From Christensenella sp. UBA7597 (lineage in GTDB: Bacteria; Bacillota; Clostridia; Christensenellales; Borkfalkiaceae): a stretch of 62,952 bases of DNA. Shown here one piece after another: positions 8,065-17,549 of this stretch. The stretch covers positions 37,726 to 100,677 of the forward strand of contig DLQW01000015.1 of assembly GCA_002474405.1 (NCBI GenBank). The letters are read 5' to 3'. The notes beneath the pieces are model-generated. The model searched no databases. It was not told the origin of the DNA and saw only the letters and a list, made by a program, of their open reading frames with translations. How positions within the stretch are numbered: position 1 is the first letter of the stretch; each line of letters begins with the position of its first letter. A program made the position numbers and the translations under genes.

Positions 8065-11000
8065 ATGATTAAAACAGCAGGCAAAAAATGGCTCGTTGCA
8101 ACGCTGGGCATGTGCTCGGCGCTTACGGTGAGTTTCGCCGTGGCGACGTACGACAGCCACTACGAAATTTCGGCGGAAACAGCCAAGACGGCGGAAGACA
8201 TTATCGATCTTTCCAAAGGAATCAAGGAAAGTATCGGTCAGCCCAGCGGCGACGCAGCCGGCAACGCGCTGAACTTCCACTTCAAAAACGTGAACATGAA
8301 AGACGGCAGCTGGCTGGAAAACCTTATGGGCGACTATGTGGAGATTGCCACCGCCACGGAGAGCAAAACCGTAACGGAATGGTCGAGCAATACGCGGGCG
8401 TTCAGAATGGCTGTGTACGGCGGCGGTATGTACCTGATGTGCGAAAACAACGTTCTCTCGGTGGACGCCATTCAGTACGTTACGTTCAAACAAGGATTCA
8501 CCCTTTACGAAGGAACGGACGGCACGGACGGCGACTGGGTGTTCACGAAGACGGCAAGCACGAAGGTGGAAGGAACGGAATTCCCCACCGATCTGAAACT
8601 GTACGTAAACCGCACCACAAGCACCTATCAGTATGCCGCCACGGCGATTTCGGTGGCGAGCAACCCCGATAAAACCGTTTACACCACGGGCGACACGTTT
8701 AACCCCGCGGGTATGACGCTTACGGTGGAAACCGAAACGAGCGGCACGAAAACGATTGCCGTTACTTCGGCGATGTGCACTGCAGACCTTTCTTCTGCGG
8801 GCGAAAAAACGGTAACCGTGAATTACGGCGGCAAGAGCACAACGTTCACCGTAACCGTAAACGACCCCGCCAAAACGCTGACGGGCATCGCGTACAAGAG
8901 CGGCTCCGTTTCGATTGAACTGAACGGCACGTTCAAACAGATGACGCTGAACGACCTTAAAATCACCGCCACTTACGCGGACGGAGACCCCGCAGAAATC
9001 GACGTAACCTCCGATATGATTTCGGTAGACCCTTCGGAACTCGGCGTACGGAAAGGAAAAATTATTTACACCGAAGGCAACACCACGGAAGAATGCGAAG
9101 TAAACGTTACGGTAATCGAAAGAACTTCGGATTACTCGGCGGGTAAAATGTACGTCATTCCGCAGGACGGCTATTATGAGGGTGAGGACGGCGGCGACCG
9201 CAAGCTGAACGACGGCGGCATCAGCATCTGGTTCACCACGAATGCCGGCTACGGACAAGAAGGCAAGTTCAAAGGACTTGCCGAAATCCGCTATGACAGC
9301 GACGCTTACGCGGGCATCTACGACGATTTGAAAGCGCACGTACTGTTAAACGGCAAGACGTTCGACCAGCTCAATGAAACGGGCGCGGGACTTACGCGTA
9401 TGCTGATGGGCTGGTACGGCACCGGACTGTACTGCCTGCGTATTCATACGGACGGCACGTTCAAATACACCGATCTTCAGACGGTAACCATCCTCAGAGG
9501 ATTCCAGATGTATGCCACCGTGGATAACAACGTAAAGGCGATCGGTGCGAAAACGCCCTGCGATTACACCTTCGAAGTGGCGGATAAACCGGGAACGACG
9601 GATAAGATGCTGGTGAGAAAGACGGAAAGCCTTACGATTGTTTCCGCTCCCGAAAACACCGTATACACGAAAGGCGACGACTTCAACGTAAAAGGCATGA
9701 CCGTCAAAGCCGTGTATTCCGACGGCGGCGAAAAGACGTTTGCGGTGAAAGACAGAATGGTTTCTTACGACTTCTCCACCGCCGGCACGAAAGACGTAAC
9801 CGTTACGTACAACGGAGCGACCGCCGTGCAGAGCGTTACCGTAAACGAGCCCGTGGCGACGATTACGGGAATCGCCGTGAAAGACAACGCGAAACTTTTC
9901 CTCAAGCAGTATTCGCTGAACAAGGAACTTACGCCCGGTGCGAAACTCATCGTTTCCTATTCGGATGAAAGCACGCAGGGAATCGACCTTACCGCCGATA
10001 TGATCAGCGGCTACACGAACGAAACGAAAGGCGATTTCAAAGCGACGGTAACCTACAAAGGCAACACCTGCGAAATCGATTACAACGTGGCGGCTTACAG
10101 CGGCAAGTCTTATTTCAAAGGCGTGAATTACGAAGAAATTTACGGCACAGAAGGCACCGGCTACGCTACGCTGAACGGCATCGACGACGTGCCCGGCGAC
10201 CTGAAAGCGCTGTGGGACGTAGATAAGGCGCAATCGCTGATTATCGGCAAAACCAACGGCGATTTGATTACCATCAACGGCGTAACGCTCACGCAGCTGG
10301 TAAGCGAGAAGAAAGTAACCCGTATGATTATGAACGGCAGAAACTTCGGGTTCCACATCGATGACGCGGAGTTTATGCAAACCGTTCTGAACGGTGCGGA
10401 AATCTGCTTCCTGCCCGGCTTTGCCTGGGTTTCCAACACTTCCGACGCCTGGGGAACCGCTACGCCCGAAACCTATGTGCCCATCGAAAACGCCGTGATT
10501 ACGGAACCCACCTATTTCTGCTTTAAAGACGGCTACGTTTCGAAAATTATCGAAAGCGTGAAACTTGTGGGAACGCCCAAGACGGAATACCGCAAGGGCG
10601 ACGTGATTAACGTGAGCGGACTTACCCTTTCCGTAAAATACAAGGGCTTCAACGCCGAGTCCGTACCCCTTACCGCAAGCATGTGCGAATACAATTTCAA
10701 CGAAGCGGGCGAACAGACGGTGAGCATCTCCTACGAAGGCAAAACCGTTACCTTCACCGTGAACGTTGCGGACGTATATCTTACGGGAATTAAGATTGTT
10801 TCCGAACCCGGAAAGAACTCGTACGACTTCGGTATCGAAAACGAGCTGGATCTGACGGGACTTGCCGTAAAAGCGGTTTACAACAACGGCACGGAACAGG
10901 ACATCGACCTGAACGACCTGACGATTACGGGATTCGATTCCCGCACGTTCGGCGAACAGACCATCACCGCCGCATACGGCGAATTTCAAGTAACCTTCAA

Positions 11001-11913
11001 AGTGGAAGTGAAAAACGTCAGCAGCCGTAAATACCTCGGCATCGATTACGCTTCCGCCGCTACCTCTTTCGAAAGCACGCAGCACAACTCGCTGGTTATC
11101 AGCTTTACCCTGAACGGTCTGCACGAAGATCTGAACTGCTTCTGGGGCGCGGATAAGCTGGACTACGTTGCGGACTATATGCTGATCAACGGCAAGAAAG
11201 TTACCGACCTGATTGCCGAAGGAAAAGTTACCCGCCTTGCGGTGTGGACTTCGCAGCTGGTAATTCACATGGATACGAATTATCTCGTACCCGCCACGTG
11301 GGTGGATAAGCGCACCGACGATAACCCGAATCTCCCCCACTACGTGGAAGGCGTTTCCGAAGTGGTGGAAACGGTAACGTTTTTGCCCGGCTTCCAGTGG
11401 TACACCGTGAAAGGCATTCTTTCGGGCGAACTTTGGGGTAACGACAGAGCGTATCAGAACGCCACGGCGATTCCCGGAGCGGTTCTGAAAGAAACCATCA
11501 CCTTGAGAAACGAGGACGGCTACGGCTGGACGAGGCCTCTGAAAGCGGACGGAGACGGCATTGCTTCCGACGCGCTGACGATTAAGTCTCTGCCCGAAAA
11601 AACCACCTATGCGCCCGGCGAAAAGCTGGAGTTGAAGGGCTTGCAGATTCTTGCGAAATACGAGGACGGCGGCGAAGAAATCATCGTTCCCGGCGCAAGC
11701 GAAATCGACGGGTTCAAAAAAGACGTAACCGGAAAGCAGACGCTTTCCTACACCTACAACGGGCAGACGGTATCTTTCGAAATCACCGTGGAAGAACCGC
11801 AGCCCGAAAAGAAGAAGGGTTGCCGCAGTTCGGTAGCCGCGACGGCGGGCGTATTCACCCTCGGCGCAGCCGCCCTTGCTATGGCATTCGGTAAAAAGCA
11901 TCATGAAGAATAA
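8065..11913 (+). CDS. Giant surface protein: four copies of an unrecognised domain alternating with Ig-like domains
   Basis: A 1282-residue secreted, probably anchored protein. The ATG at 8065 is chosen because AGGAGG lies 5 nt upstream. After a signal peptide (1-35) come D1 (about 36-190), two Ig-like domains, D2 (355-490), two Ig-like (520-677), D3 (677-828), two Ig-like (829-985), D4 (985-1165), one Ig-like (1169-1245) and a tail with GCRSS, a hydrophobic stretch and a basic end. The Ig-like units match bacterial Ig-like group 3 (YTTGDTFNPAGMTLTV and similar). The D units share an INGK..L..L motif, an R(M/L) motif and an ending like VTFLPGFQW, and match nothing I know. It lies between importer genes and a glycosidase-like lipoprotein, so a glycan-capturing scaffold is the likeliest role. 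No catalytic motif was seen. Confidence 0.85.
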   Translation: MIKTAGKKWLVATLGMCSALTVSFAVATYDSHYEISAETAKTAEDIIDLSKGIKESIGQPSGDAAGNALNFHFKNVNMKDGSWLENLMGDYVEIATATESKTVTEWSSNTRAFRMAVYGGGMYLMCENNVLSVDAIQYVTFKQGFTLYEGTDGTDGDWVFTKTASTKVEGTEFPTDLKLYVNRTTSTYQYAATAISVASNPDKTVYTTGDTFNPAGMTLTVETETSGTKTIAVTSAMCTADLSSAGEKTVTVNYGGKSTTFTVTVNDPAKTLTGIAYKSGSVSIELNGTFKQMTLNDLKITATYADGDPAEIDVTSDMISVDPSELGVRKGKIIYTEGNTTEECEVNVTVIERTSDYSAGKMYVIPQDGYYEGEDGGDRKLNDGGISIWFTTNAGYGQEGKFKGLAEIRYDSDAYAGIYDDLKAHVLLNGKTFDQLNETGAGLTRMLMGWYGTGLYCLRIHTDGTFKYTDLQTVTILRGFQMYATVDNNVKAIGAKTPCDYTFEVADKPGTTDKMLVRKTESLTIVSAPENTVYTKGDDFNVKGMTVKAVYSDGGEKTFAVKDRMVSYDFSTAGTKDVTVTYNGATAVQSVTVNEPVATITGIAVKDNAKLFLKQYSLNKELTPGAKLIVSYSDESTQGIDLTADMISGYTNETKGDFKATVTYKGNTCEIDYNVAAYSGKSYFKGVNYEEIYGTEGTGYATLNGIDDVPGDLKALWDVDKAQSLIIGKTNGDLITINGVTLTQLVSEKKVTRMIMNGRNFGFHIDDAEFMQTVLNGAEICFLPGFAWVSNTSDAWGTATPETYVPIENAVITEPTYFCFKDGYVSKIIESVKLVGTPKTEYRKGDVINVSGLTLSVKYKGFNAESVPLTASMCEYNFNEAGEQTVSISYEGKTVTFTVNVADVYLTGIKIVSEPGKNSYDFGIENELDLTGLAVKAVYNNGTEQDIDLNDLTITGFDSRTFGEQTITAAYGEFQVTFKVEVKNVSSRKYLGIDYASAATSFESTQHNSLVISFTLNGLHEDLNCFWGADKLDYVADYMLINGKKVTDLIAEGKVTRLAVWTSQLVIHMDTNYLVPATWVDKRTDDNPNLPHYVEGVSEVVETVTFLPGFQWYTVKGILSGELWGNDRAYQNATAIPGAVLKETITLRNEDGYGWTRPLKADGDGIASDALTIKSLPEKTTYAPGEKLELKGLQILAKYEDGGEEIIVPGASEIDGFKKDVTGKQTLSYTYNGQTVSFEITVEEPQPEKKKGCRSSVAATAGVFTLGAAALAMAFGKKHHEE

Positions 11914-13741
11914 AATGAAAATCGTGAGCGGCATGCTCGCATGCGCCGTCGTTCTTTCCGCCTGTGGCGGGAAGAACGACTCCGACCCGGACATTCCGGG
12001 CTATGACGAATCGCTGCGCGTGGAGGACACGCGCAGCCTCACCGACCAGGAGTACACCGTACTGAACATTGCGGGAACGGACGATTACGGCAGAAGCATT
12101 GTTACCGTAGACGGTAAAACGGATTCGGAAGCGTACGTGGGTATGTTCTTCTTCCTCTCGCTCGGTCAGCATCAGAATCACAGAGGCATTTACGATATCA
12201 GCAAGATTACGCAGGACGGACTGGACCTCGACGCGTTTCAGGGCAACACGCGCTCTTCCCCCGTGGGAGCGGCGCATTTCTGGGGCGAGCCGGTATTCGG
12301 GTATTACAATTCCGCCGACGAATGGGTTATCCGCAAACAAATCGAAATGCTTACGCTTGCCGGCGTGGATTTCATCGTTCTCGATACTTCCAACGCGGTA
12401 ACGTATCAGGCGGTTACGGACGTGCTCTTCCCTATCATGCTGGAATATTACAACAAGGGCTGGAACGTGCCCAAGGTGATGTACTACATCGCCAACAACG
12501 ACGGCAAGAACGAGACGTATCCGCGGACTTTGCGCGAAGTATACAACTACTTCTATGCAAACGACACGTACAAGAATTTGTGGTTCTGCCCGAACGGGAA
12601 ACCGATGATTACCCGGCACGAACTGGCGACGGACGAATTTTTATCTACCTACGACGACGGAATTTATCTGAATTTCTTCGATTTCCGTACCCGTCAGTGG
12701 CCGATTTCGGATTATGAAAAGCCGGACGGCGCGGCATGGATGGAATTCGAATATCCGCAGCCGCTGCACACCGACTGGCTGAGCATTTCCGTGGCGCAGC
12801 ATTACAGCGTGCGCTTCAGCGATACGGTGGGCACGCACGGCAGAGGCTGGGACGAATCCACCGGAAAGAACGACCACGAAAATTACGGCAAAGGACTCAA
12901 CTACCAGACGCAGTGGAACACCGCCTTTAACTATCAGAGTATGGGCGAAAAGGTGAAATACGCCTTTATCACGGGCTGGAACGAATGGGTTGCGGAAAAA
13001 ATGTACGATTCCAAGAACAACACCTACTTCACCGTAGATACGTTCAACGAAGAGTTTTCGCGGGATATCGAACCCAGCGTAAACAGCACGGTGGCGGATA
13101 ACTTCTATCTGCAGACCCTCCGGAACATCCGCACGTTCAATTACGGCGAAGCGAAGCACTATATCTATCAGAAACTGACGATAGATACCGCCAAAGACGA
13201 TTCGCAGTGGGATTCGGTACGCGCTTACGTGGATTTTACGGGCGATTGCAAAGACAGAAACTCGAAAGGCATGGTGGGCAGCGTAACGTACACCGATACT
13301 TCGGGCAGAAACGATATAGAAACCGTGAAAGTGGCGCGCGACGACGAATATATCTACTTCCGCGTAACCGCGGCGGACAATATCACCGCGTATCAGAGCG
13401 GCGACGAATCGTGGATGAACATTCTCATCAAAACCGACAACGCGAGAAACCAATGGAACGGCTACAATTACGTGCTGAACCGTTCGGTGGACGGCAATAA
13501 AACGGCGGTGATGAAAGCCGACGGCAACGGAAATCTTACGAAAAAAGCCGACGGCGAAGTGTATGTTTACGGCAAAACGATGATTGTGAAAGTGAAACTT
13601 TCCGATCTGGGATTATCTTCTACGAATTATCATATAGAATTTAAAGTAACCGACAACGTTGCGGGGTACGACCACGTGGAACTTTACCGTTCCGGCGACG
13701 CCGCACCGATCGGTCGGCTGAACTATTCTTACGGCTATTAA
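11903..13741 (+). CDS. GH99/GH71-like lipoprotein with C-terminal CBM9-like domain
   Basis: A 612-residue lipoprotein with a lipobox ending at Cys21 (LSACGG). Residues about 45-420 resemble GH71/GH99-like TIM-barrel proteins: HFWGEPVFGYY near 124, a GVDFIVLDTSNA strand, and GWNEW near 358 with a candidate catalytic Glu. Residues 426-600 resemble a family-9 carbohydrate-binding or DOMON-like beta-sandwich (VKVARDDEYIYFRVTAADN). It overlaps the end of the giant surface gene; ATG 11903 is used, though ATG 11915 is equally possible since neither has a strong ribosome site. It probably cleaves an alpha-linked glycan at the cell surface. The family call is by motif only and the specificity is unknown. 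Confidence 0.72.
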   Translation: MKNKMKIVSGMLACAVVLSACGGKNDSDPDIPGYDESLRVEDTRSLTDQEYTVLNIAGTDDYGRSIVTVDGKTDSEAYVGMFFFLSLGQHQNHRGIYDISKITQDGLDLDAFQGNTRSSPVGAAHFWGEPVFGYYNSADEWVIRKQIEMLTLAGVDFIVLDTSNAVTYQAVTDVLFPIMLEYYNKGWNVPKVMYYIANNDGKNETYPRTLREVYNYFYANDTYKNLWFCPNGKPMITRHELATDEFLSTYDDGIYLNFFDFRTRQWPISDYEKPDGAAWMEFEYPQPLHTDWLSISVAQHYSVRFSDTVGTHGRGWDESTGKNDHENYGKGLNYQTQWNTAFNYQSMGEKVKYAFITGWNEWVAEKMYDSKNNTYFTVDTFNEEFSRDIEPSVNSTVADNFYLQTLRNIRTFNYGEAKHYIYQKLTIDTAKDDSQWDSVRAYVDFTGDCKDRNSKGMVGSVTYTDTSGRNDIETVKVARDDEYIYFRVTAADNITAYQSGDESWMNILIKTDNARNQWNGYNYVLNRSVDGNKTAVMKADGNGNLTKKADGEVYVYGKTMIVKVKLSDLGLSSTNYHIEFKVTDNVAGYDHVELYRSGDAAPIGRLNYSYGY

Positions 13742-13750
13742 CAAAACAAC

Positions 13751-13793
13751 GGGTTCGCTGCGGTAACACGCAGCGGACTCTGCCTATGAACCC
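13751..13793 (+). other. Intercistronic stem-loop
   Basis: In the 63-nt gap, CGCTGCG (13756-13762) pairs with CGCAGCG (13769-13775), and an outer GGGTT/AACCC pair (13751-13755, 13789-13793) may close over it. No T tract follows, so it is more likely an mRNA-stability or processing element than a terminator. Confidence 0.45.
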
Positions 13794-13804
13794 TTGTTGC
13801 AATT

Positions 13805-14569
13805 ATGAAAAAATTACATTTTATTACGGCGGCGCTGCTGATCGGCGCCTGCTTTTCGGGTTGCGCCACCACTCCGGAAGAACCGAAAGAAGAACCGCAG
13901 AAACAACCCGCGGGAAGTTACAAAGCGGCGTTTCTGGGCGACAGCCTTACGGATAAAGGCGTGTATTCCGAAATTGTTACCACGCACTATACCGATTATC
14001 TGTACGACAACTGTTCGTTTATTTCTTCCATACAGAATGTGGGATATGCGGGTTCCTGCATCGCGGGGCTTCCGAACAAACCGGACGTATCCCCCTCTTT
14101 CGTGCAGAGATATAAGAAAATCGCAAGCAACGCGAATCTGATTATCGTTCTGGGCGGAACGAACGATTTCGGCTACGGCTCGACGGCGCTGCCGAATCCG
14201 CTCGGCGAATACGGCGACGCCACGCAGGAAACTTTTTACGGCGGGCTGAAAGTGCTCATCGACGGACTGGAAACCGATTACCCCGAAGCGAAGGTGGTTT
14301 TCGTTACGCCGCTGTACAGAAAGGAACAGGAATCCAACGGGATTCCGAACAAGAACAAATACGGCTTTACCCTTGCCGATTACGTCTCCGCGATTAAAAC
14401 CACCTGCGAAGAAAGGAGCATTACCTGCTTCGACGCATTCAACGAAATCACGGAAATCGACGCGTTCACTTATACGGAATACGAAGTAGACGGGTTGCAT
14501 CTGAACAACGAAGGCAACATTCTGCTGGGAAAATATCTTGCGGGAAAACTTACCGCAACGCTTGACTGA
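13805..14569 (+). CDS. SGNH/GDSL esterase lipoprotein
   Basis: A 254-residue surface esterase. The lipobox ends at Cys20 (CFSGC), followed by a Pro/Glu-rich linker. SGNH blocks are complete: FLGDSLTD (nucleophile Ser), GYAGSCI, GGTND and DGLHLNNEGN with the Asp-x-x-His pair. Such enzymes commonly deacetylate polysaccharides. Its place between the GH99-like lipoprotein and the GH94 gene suggests it removes ester groups outside the cell before import. The exact ester is unknown. No clear ribosome site precedes the ATG. Confidence 0.87.
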   Translation: MKKLHFITAALLIGACFSGCATTPEEPKEEPQKQPAGSYKAAFLGDSLTDKGVYSEIVTTHYTDYLYDNCSFISSIQNVGYAGSCIAGLPNKPDVSPSFVQRYKKIASNANLIIVLGGTNDFGYGSTALPNPLGEYGDATQETFYGGLKVLIDGLETDYPEAKVVFVTPLYRKEQESNGIPNKNKYGFTLADYVSAIKTTCEERSITCFDAFNEITEIDAFTYTEYEVDGLHLNNEGNILLGKYLAGKLTATLD

Positions 14570-14580
14570 GAGGACCAAAC

Positions 14581-16839
14581 ATGAATTACGGATTTAACGA
14601 TAAAAAAGGCATTTTCACGCTGTACAATCCCGAAACGGGCAAGGATTGGAGCAATCATTTTTTCAACGACATGAGCTACATTATGAGCGTTACTCATACG
14701 GGCTCCACGTTTTCAAGGTATGTAAACAAAGATTCGGTGCAGGTAACGCTGAATTGCCCGCTCTCTTCGTTTTTGTATCTTCGCGACGCGGAAAGCAAAA
14801 AATATTGGAACATCGCGGGCTACCCCTCGCTGAATAAAATCAGCCGCTACAAATGCGAACACGGGCAGCAGTTCACGCGGATTTCCTCGCAGGCGCACAA
14901 CATCGCGGCGTCCATTACGTTTGCCATCGCGCCGGACGATACCCGCGAAGTGTGGAAAGTTACGCTGCAGAATAAAGACGACAAACAGAGAACGATCGAT
15001 TTGTTCCCCGTTACGGCGTTCGATCTGAACGGATTCGCGCAGCCCGTGTATTACAGCTCGGTAACCACTTCGTTTACGCAGTTCGTTGAGGAAGCCAACG
15101 CGGTATTCAACGAAAATCACGATCCGTACCGCCCGCACGAATTATCCTCCGGGTATATTCTTTCCAGCGAACCCGTATATTCTTACGACGGAAACTACGA
15201 AAAATTCATCGGCACGATGGGCACGCAGACGAAGCCGTACGTTCTGGAACACGGGCTGGACTGCACCCGTTCTTCGGCGACGGTGAGAATGCGCGGCGGC
15301 ATTCTGCAAAACCGCATCGCGCTTGCCGCAGGCGAAACGAAAACCGTTTATTTCGTTCTCGGCTTGATTCAGAGCAAGGAAGAGCTGGTGAAAAGATACG
15401 CCGACATCGTAGCCGGATGCGAAAAGATTATAAACGACGCCGAGGAAGGCGAAGCGCGGTTCGGCAACCTCAGAACCAGATGCCCGGAACCGCAGTTCAA
15501 CCGCATTTTAAACTTCTGGGCGGAACATCAGGTATCTTACTGCATGCTCGGCAAAAAAGCCGTACGGGACAACGCGCAGCTGGGCATGGCGATGCTGAAT
15601 TTCAATCTGCCGCTTGCCAAAAAGACGATAGACGAATGCGTGGCGCACCAATACAAAGACGGGCATGCCGTTCTTACCTGGTACCCGTATCTGGAACCGA
15701 ACATCTATTCCGACCCTTCCGCGTGGATGATTTACGCGGCGTGCGGTTACGTGAAAGAATCGGGCGATTTCGGATATCTCGACAAGGAGCTCGATTATCT
15801 CGACGGCGGCAAAGCCACCGTGTACGAGCACCTGAAACAGGCGATCGTGTGGTTTGAACGCAAAGACAATTACGGCGCGAACGGGCTGCCGAGAATTCAT
15901 CACGCGGACTGGAACGACGCGCTGAATATTCCCGACGAAAAAGCGGAATCCGTTCTGATGGCGATGCTGATCTGCAAGGCGTACGACGATATGATTGAAC
16001 TTTCTTCGTATCTCGGCGACAAGGATTATGCGGAAAAATTGCAAAAAGCGAAGCGGAAACTGCAGAAAATCACCAACGAAAAAGCGTTCAACGGCGATTA
16101 TTACGTACGCGCGTTTTCGAAATTCGGCGTCGTGGGCGACAAGACGAACGAAAACGGCGGAAAAATTTACGTGAATCCTCAGAGCTGGTCGATTCTTTCG
16201 GGGGTGTGCCCGAAAGACAGGCTGGAAAAGGTGATCGCCGCCATGGATTCCACCGAAACGAACGAAGGCATCCCCATGTGTATGCCGCCGTACAAAACTT
16301 ACGACGAAACCGTGGGAAGAATGAGCGGCATGTTGCCCGGCGTGTACGAAAACGGCGGTATTTACAACCATGCCGGCTGCTTTAAAGTAATGGCGGACTG
16401 CAAACTGGGCAGAGGCGACAACGCCGTGAACGCGCTGAAAAAAATTGCGCCGGACGGCAGATTCAACCCCTCTTCTCTGACGACGACCGAGCCGTACGTA
16501 TTTACCAACTGCTACTTAAAGCACCCGTCCGTGGATATGCAGGTGGGATTTTCGTGGCAGACGGGTACTTCCGCCTGGGGGCTGATGTGCTACTACGAAG
16601 GCATTCTCGGCTTACAGCGCGGTTACGACGGACTGCATATCGTACCCGCCCTGCCCTCTTCGTGGAAAACCTGCGAAGCGTACAGAAATTACCGCGGAAA
16701 CCGTCTGCATGTGAGATATTTCAATCACGGAGGGAAAAACGTACGGCTGACCGTTGACGGAAAGAAAATCGACGGCAACGTCGTTCCCCTTTTCGACGAC
16801 GACGGCGAACACGATATTAAAGTAGAACTCGACCGATGA
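14581..16839 (+). CDS. GH94-type glycoside phosphorylase, cytosolic
   Basis: A 752-residue protein without a signal, like cellobiose/chitobiose phosphorylases (usually about 800 residues). An N-terminal beta-sandwich (1-280) is followed by a helical linker and an (alpha/alpha)6 barrel (310-680). HHADWNDALN (about 440-449) carries the Asp that acts as proton donor in this family. The later GGIYNHAGCFKVMADC and SWQTGTSAWGL match the phosphate-site region of GH94. It would split an imported disaccharide with phosphate and yield a sugar 1-phosphate. GAGAGGA precedes the ATG, and its stop overlaps the next start. A second GH94 lies at 26094. Substrate unknown. Confidence 0.88.
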   Translation: MNYGFNDKKGIFTLYNPETGKDWSNHFFNDMSYIMSVTHTGSTFSRYVNKDSVQVTLNCPLSSFLYLRDAESKKYWNIAGYPSLNKISRYKCEHGQQFTRISSQAHNIAASITFAIAPDDTREVWKVTLQNKDDKQRTIDLFPVTAFDLNGFAQPVYYSSVTTSFTQFVEEANAVFNENHDPYRPHELSSGYILSSEPVYSYDGNYEKFIGTMGTQTKPYVLEHGLDCTRSSATVRMRGGILQNRIALAAGETKTVYFVLGLIQSKEELVKRYADIVAGCEKIINDAEEGEARFGNLRTRCPEPQFNRILNFWAEHQVSYCMLGKKAVRDNAQLGMAMLNFNLPLAKKTIDECVAHQYKDGHAVLTWYPYLEPNIYSDPSAWMIYAACGYVKESGDFGYLDKELDYLDGGKATVYEHLKQAIVWFERKDNYGANGLPRIHHADWNDALNIPDEKAESVLMAMLICKAYDDMIELSSYLGDKDYAEKLQKAKRKLQKITNEKAFNGDYYVRAFSKFGVVGDKTNENGGKIYVNPQSWSILSGVCPKDRLEKVIAAMDSTETNEGIPMCMPPYKTYDETVGRMSGMLPGVYENGGIYNHAGCFKVMADCKLGRGDNAVNALKKIAPDGRFNPSSLTTTEPYVFTNCYLKHPSVDMQVGFSWQTGTSAWGLMCYYEGILGLQRGYDGLHIVPALPSSWKTCEAYRNYRGNRLHVRYFNHGGKNVRLTVDGKKIDGNVVPLFDDDGEHDIKVELDR

Positions 16840-17549
16840 GCGAAAAATTTCTTGTGATGAGTCTGGACGACGGCGTTACTCAGGACGAACGAGTGATTTC
16901 CGTTTTCAGAAAATATGCCCTGACGGCAACGTTCAATCTCAATTCCGGTCGGCTGGGAGAGCGGGAAGAAATTCCCGTTCCCGCCTACGACGGAAAGCCG
17001 CTCAGGCACGACAAGGTATCGGCGCGGCAGGTGCAAAACGGTTTGTACGACGGCTTCGAAACGGCGTGCCACGGTTTTACGCACGCCTTCCTTCCCTCCC
17101 TTGACAAAAGCGGAGTCGAAAAAGAAATCGGCGACGATTACGACGAGCTTTTTCGGCTGACGGGCACACAGCCGTGCGGCATCGCCTATGCCGGTCCCAC
17201 ACCGAACTATAACGAAACGGTGATCCGCACTCTGAAAAAAGGCAACCGGCTTATGTACGGGAGAACGATAGACGAAACGCACGGATTTTCCATGCCGGAC
17301 GATTTCTATCGCTGGAACCCCACCTGCCAGTTCCGCGGCGACGAATTATTGCCGCGCGCGGAAGAATTTTTCGATTTTGTCCCCGATAAGGGCGACGCGC
17401 TGTTTTTTGTGTGGGGACATTCCTACGAATTCGATTTAGGCTTGGAATGTTGGGATAAACTGGAATATTTCTGCAAAGAAATTTCGGCGAGAAAGGATAT
17501 TACCTGCCTTACGTGCAAAGAATTTTACGAACGGTTCGGACGACAATGA
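16836..17549 (+). CDS. Polysaccharide deacetylase-like protein (CE4/NodB), cytosolic
   Basis: A 237-residue NodB-fold protein with no signal peptide. Motif 1 is SLDDG (Asp11, Asp12), motif 2 is CHGFTH with the metal His79 and His83, and WGHSYEFD near the C-terminus carries the late His. The start overlaps the GH94 stop by 4 nt and its stop overlaps the next CE4 gene, so it is translationally coupled. A cytosolic CE4 may deacetylate imported N-acetylated oligosaccharides. Catalysis is likely because the metal-binding residues are present; the substrate is unknown. Confidence 0.88.
   Translation: MSEKFLVMSLDDGVTQDERVISVFRKYALTATFNLNSGRLGEREEIPVPAYDGKPLRHDKVSARQVQNGLYDGFETACHGFTHAFLPSLDKSGVEKEIGDDYDELFRLTGTQPCGIAYAGPTPNYNETVIRTLKKGNRLMYGRTIDETHGFSMPDDFYRWNPTCQFRGDELLPRAEEFFDFVPDKGDALFFVWGHSYEFDLGLECWDKLEYFCKEISARKDITCLTCKEFYERFGRQ

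Noticed and set aside
9346..11994. Open frame of 882 codons on the minus strand opposite the giant surface gene (and 433 codons at 8038-9339)
   Set aside because: Its product is low-complexity Arg/Val/Phe/His-rich with no domain or leader. It mirrors the codon bias of the plus-strand gene, which has a ribosome site, signal peptide and repeats.
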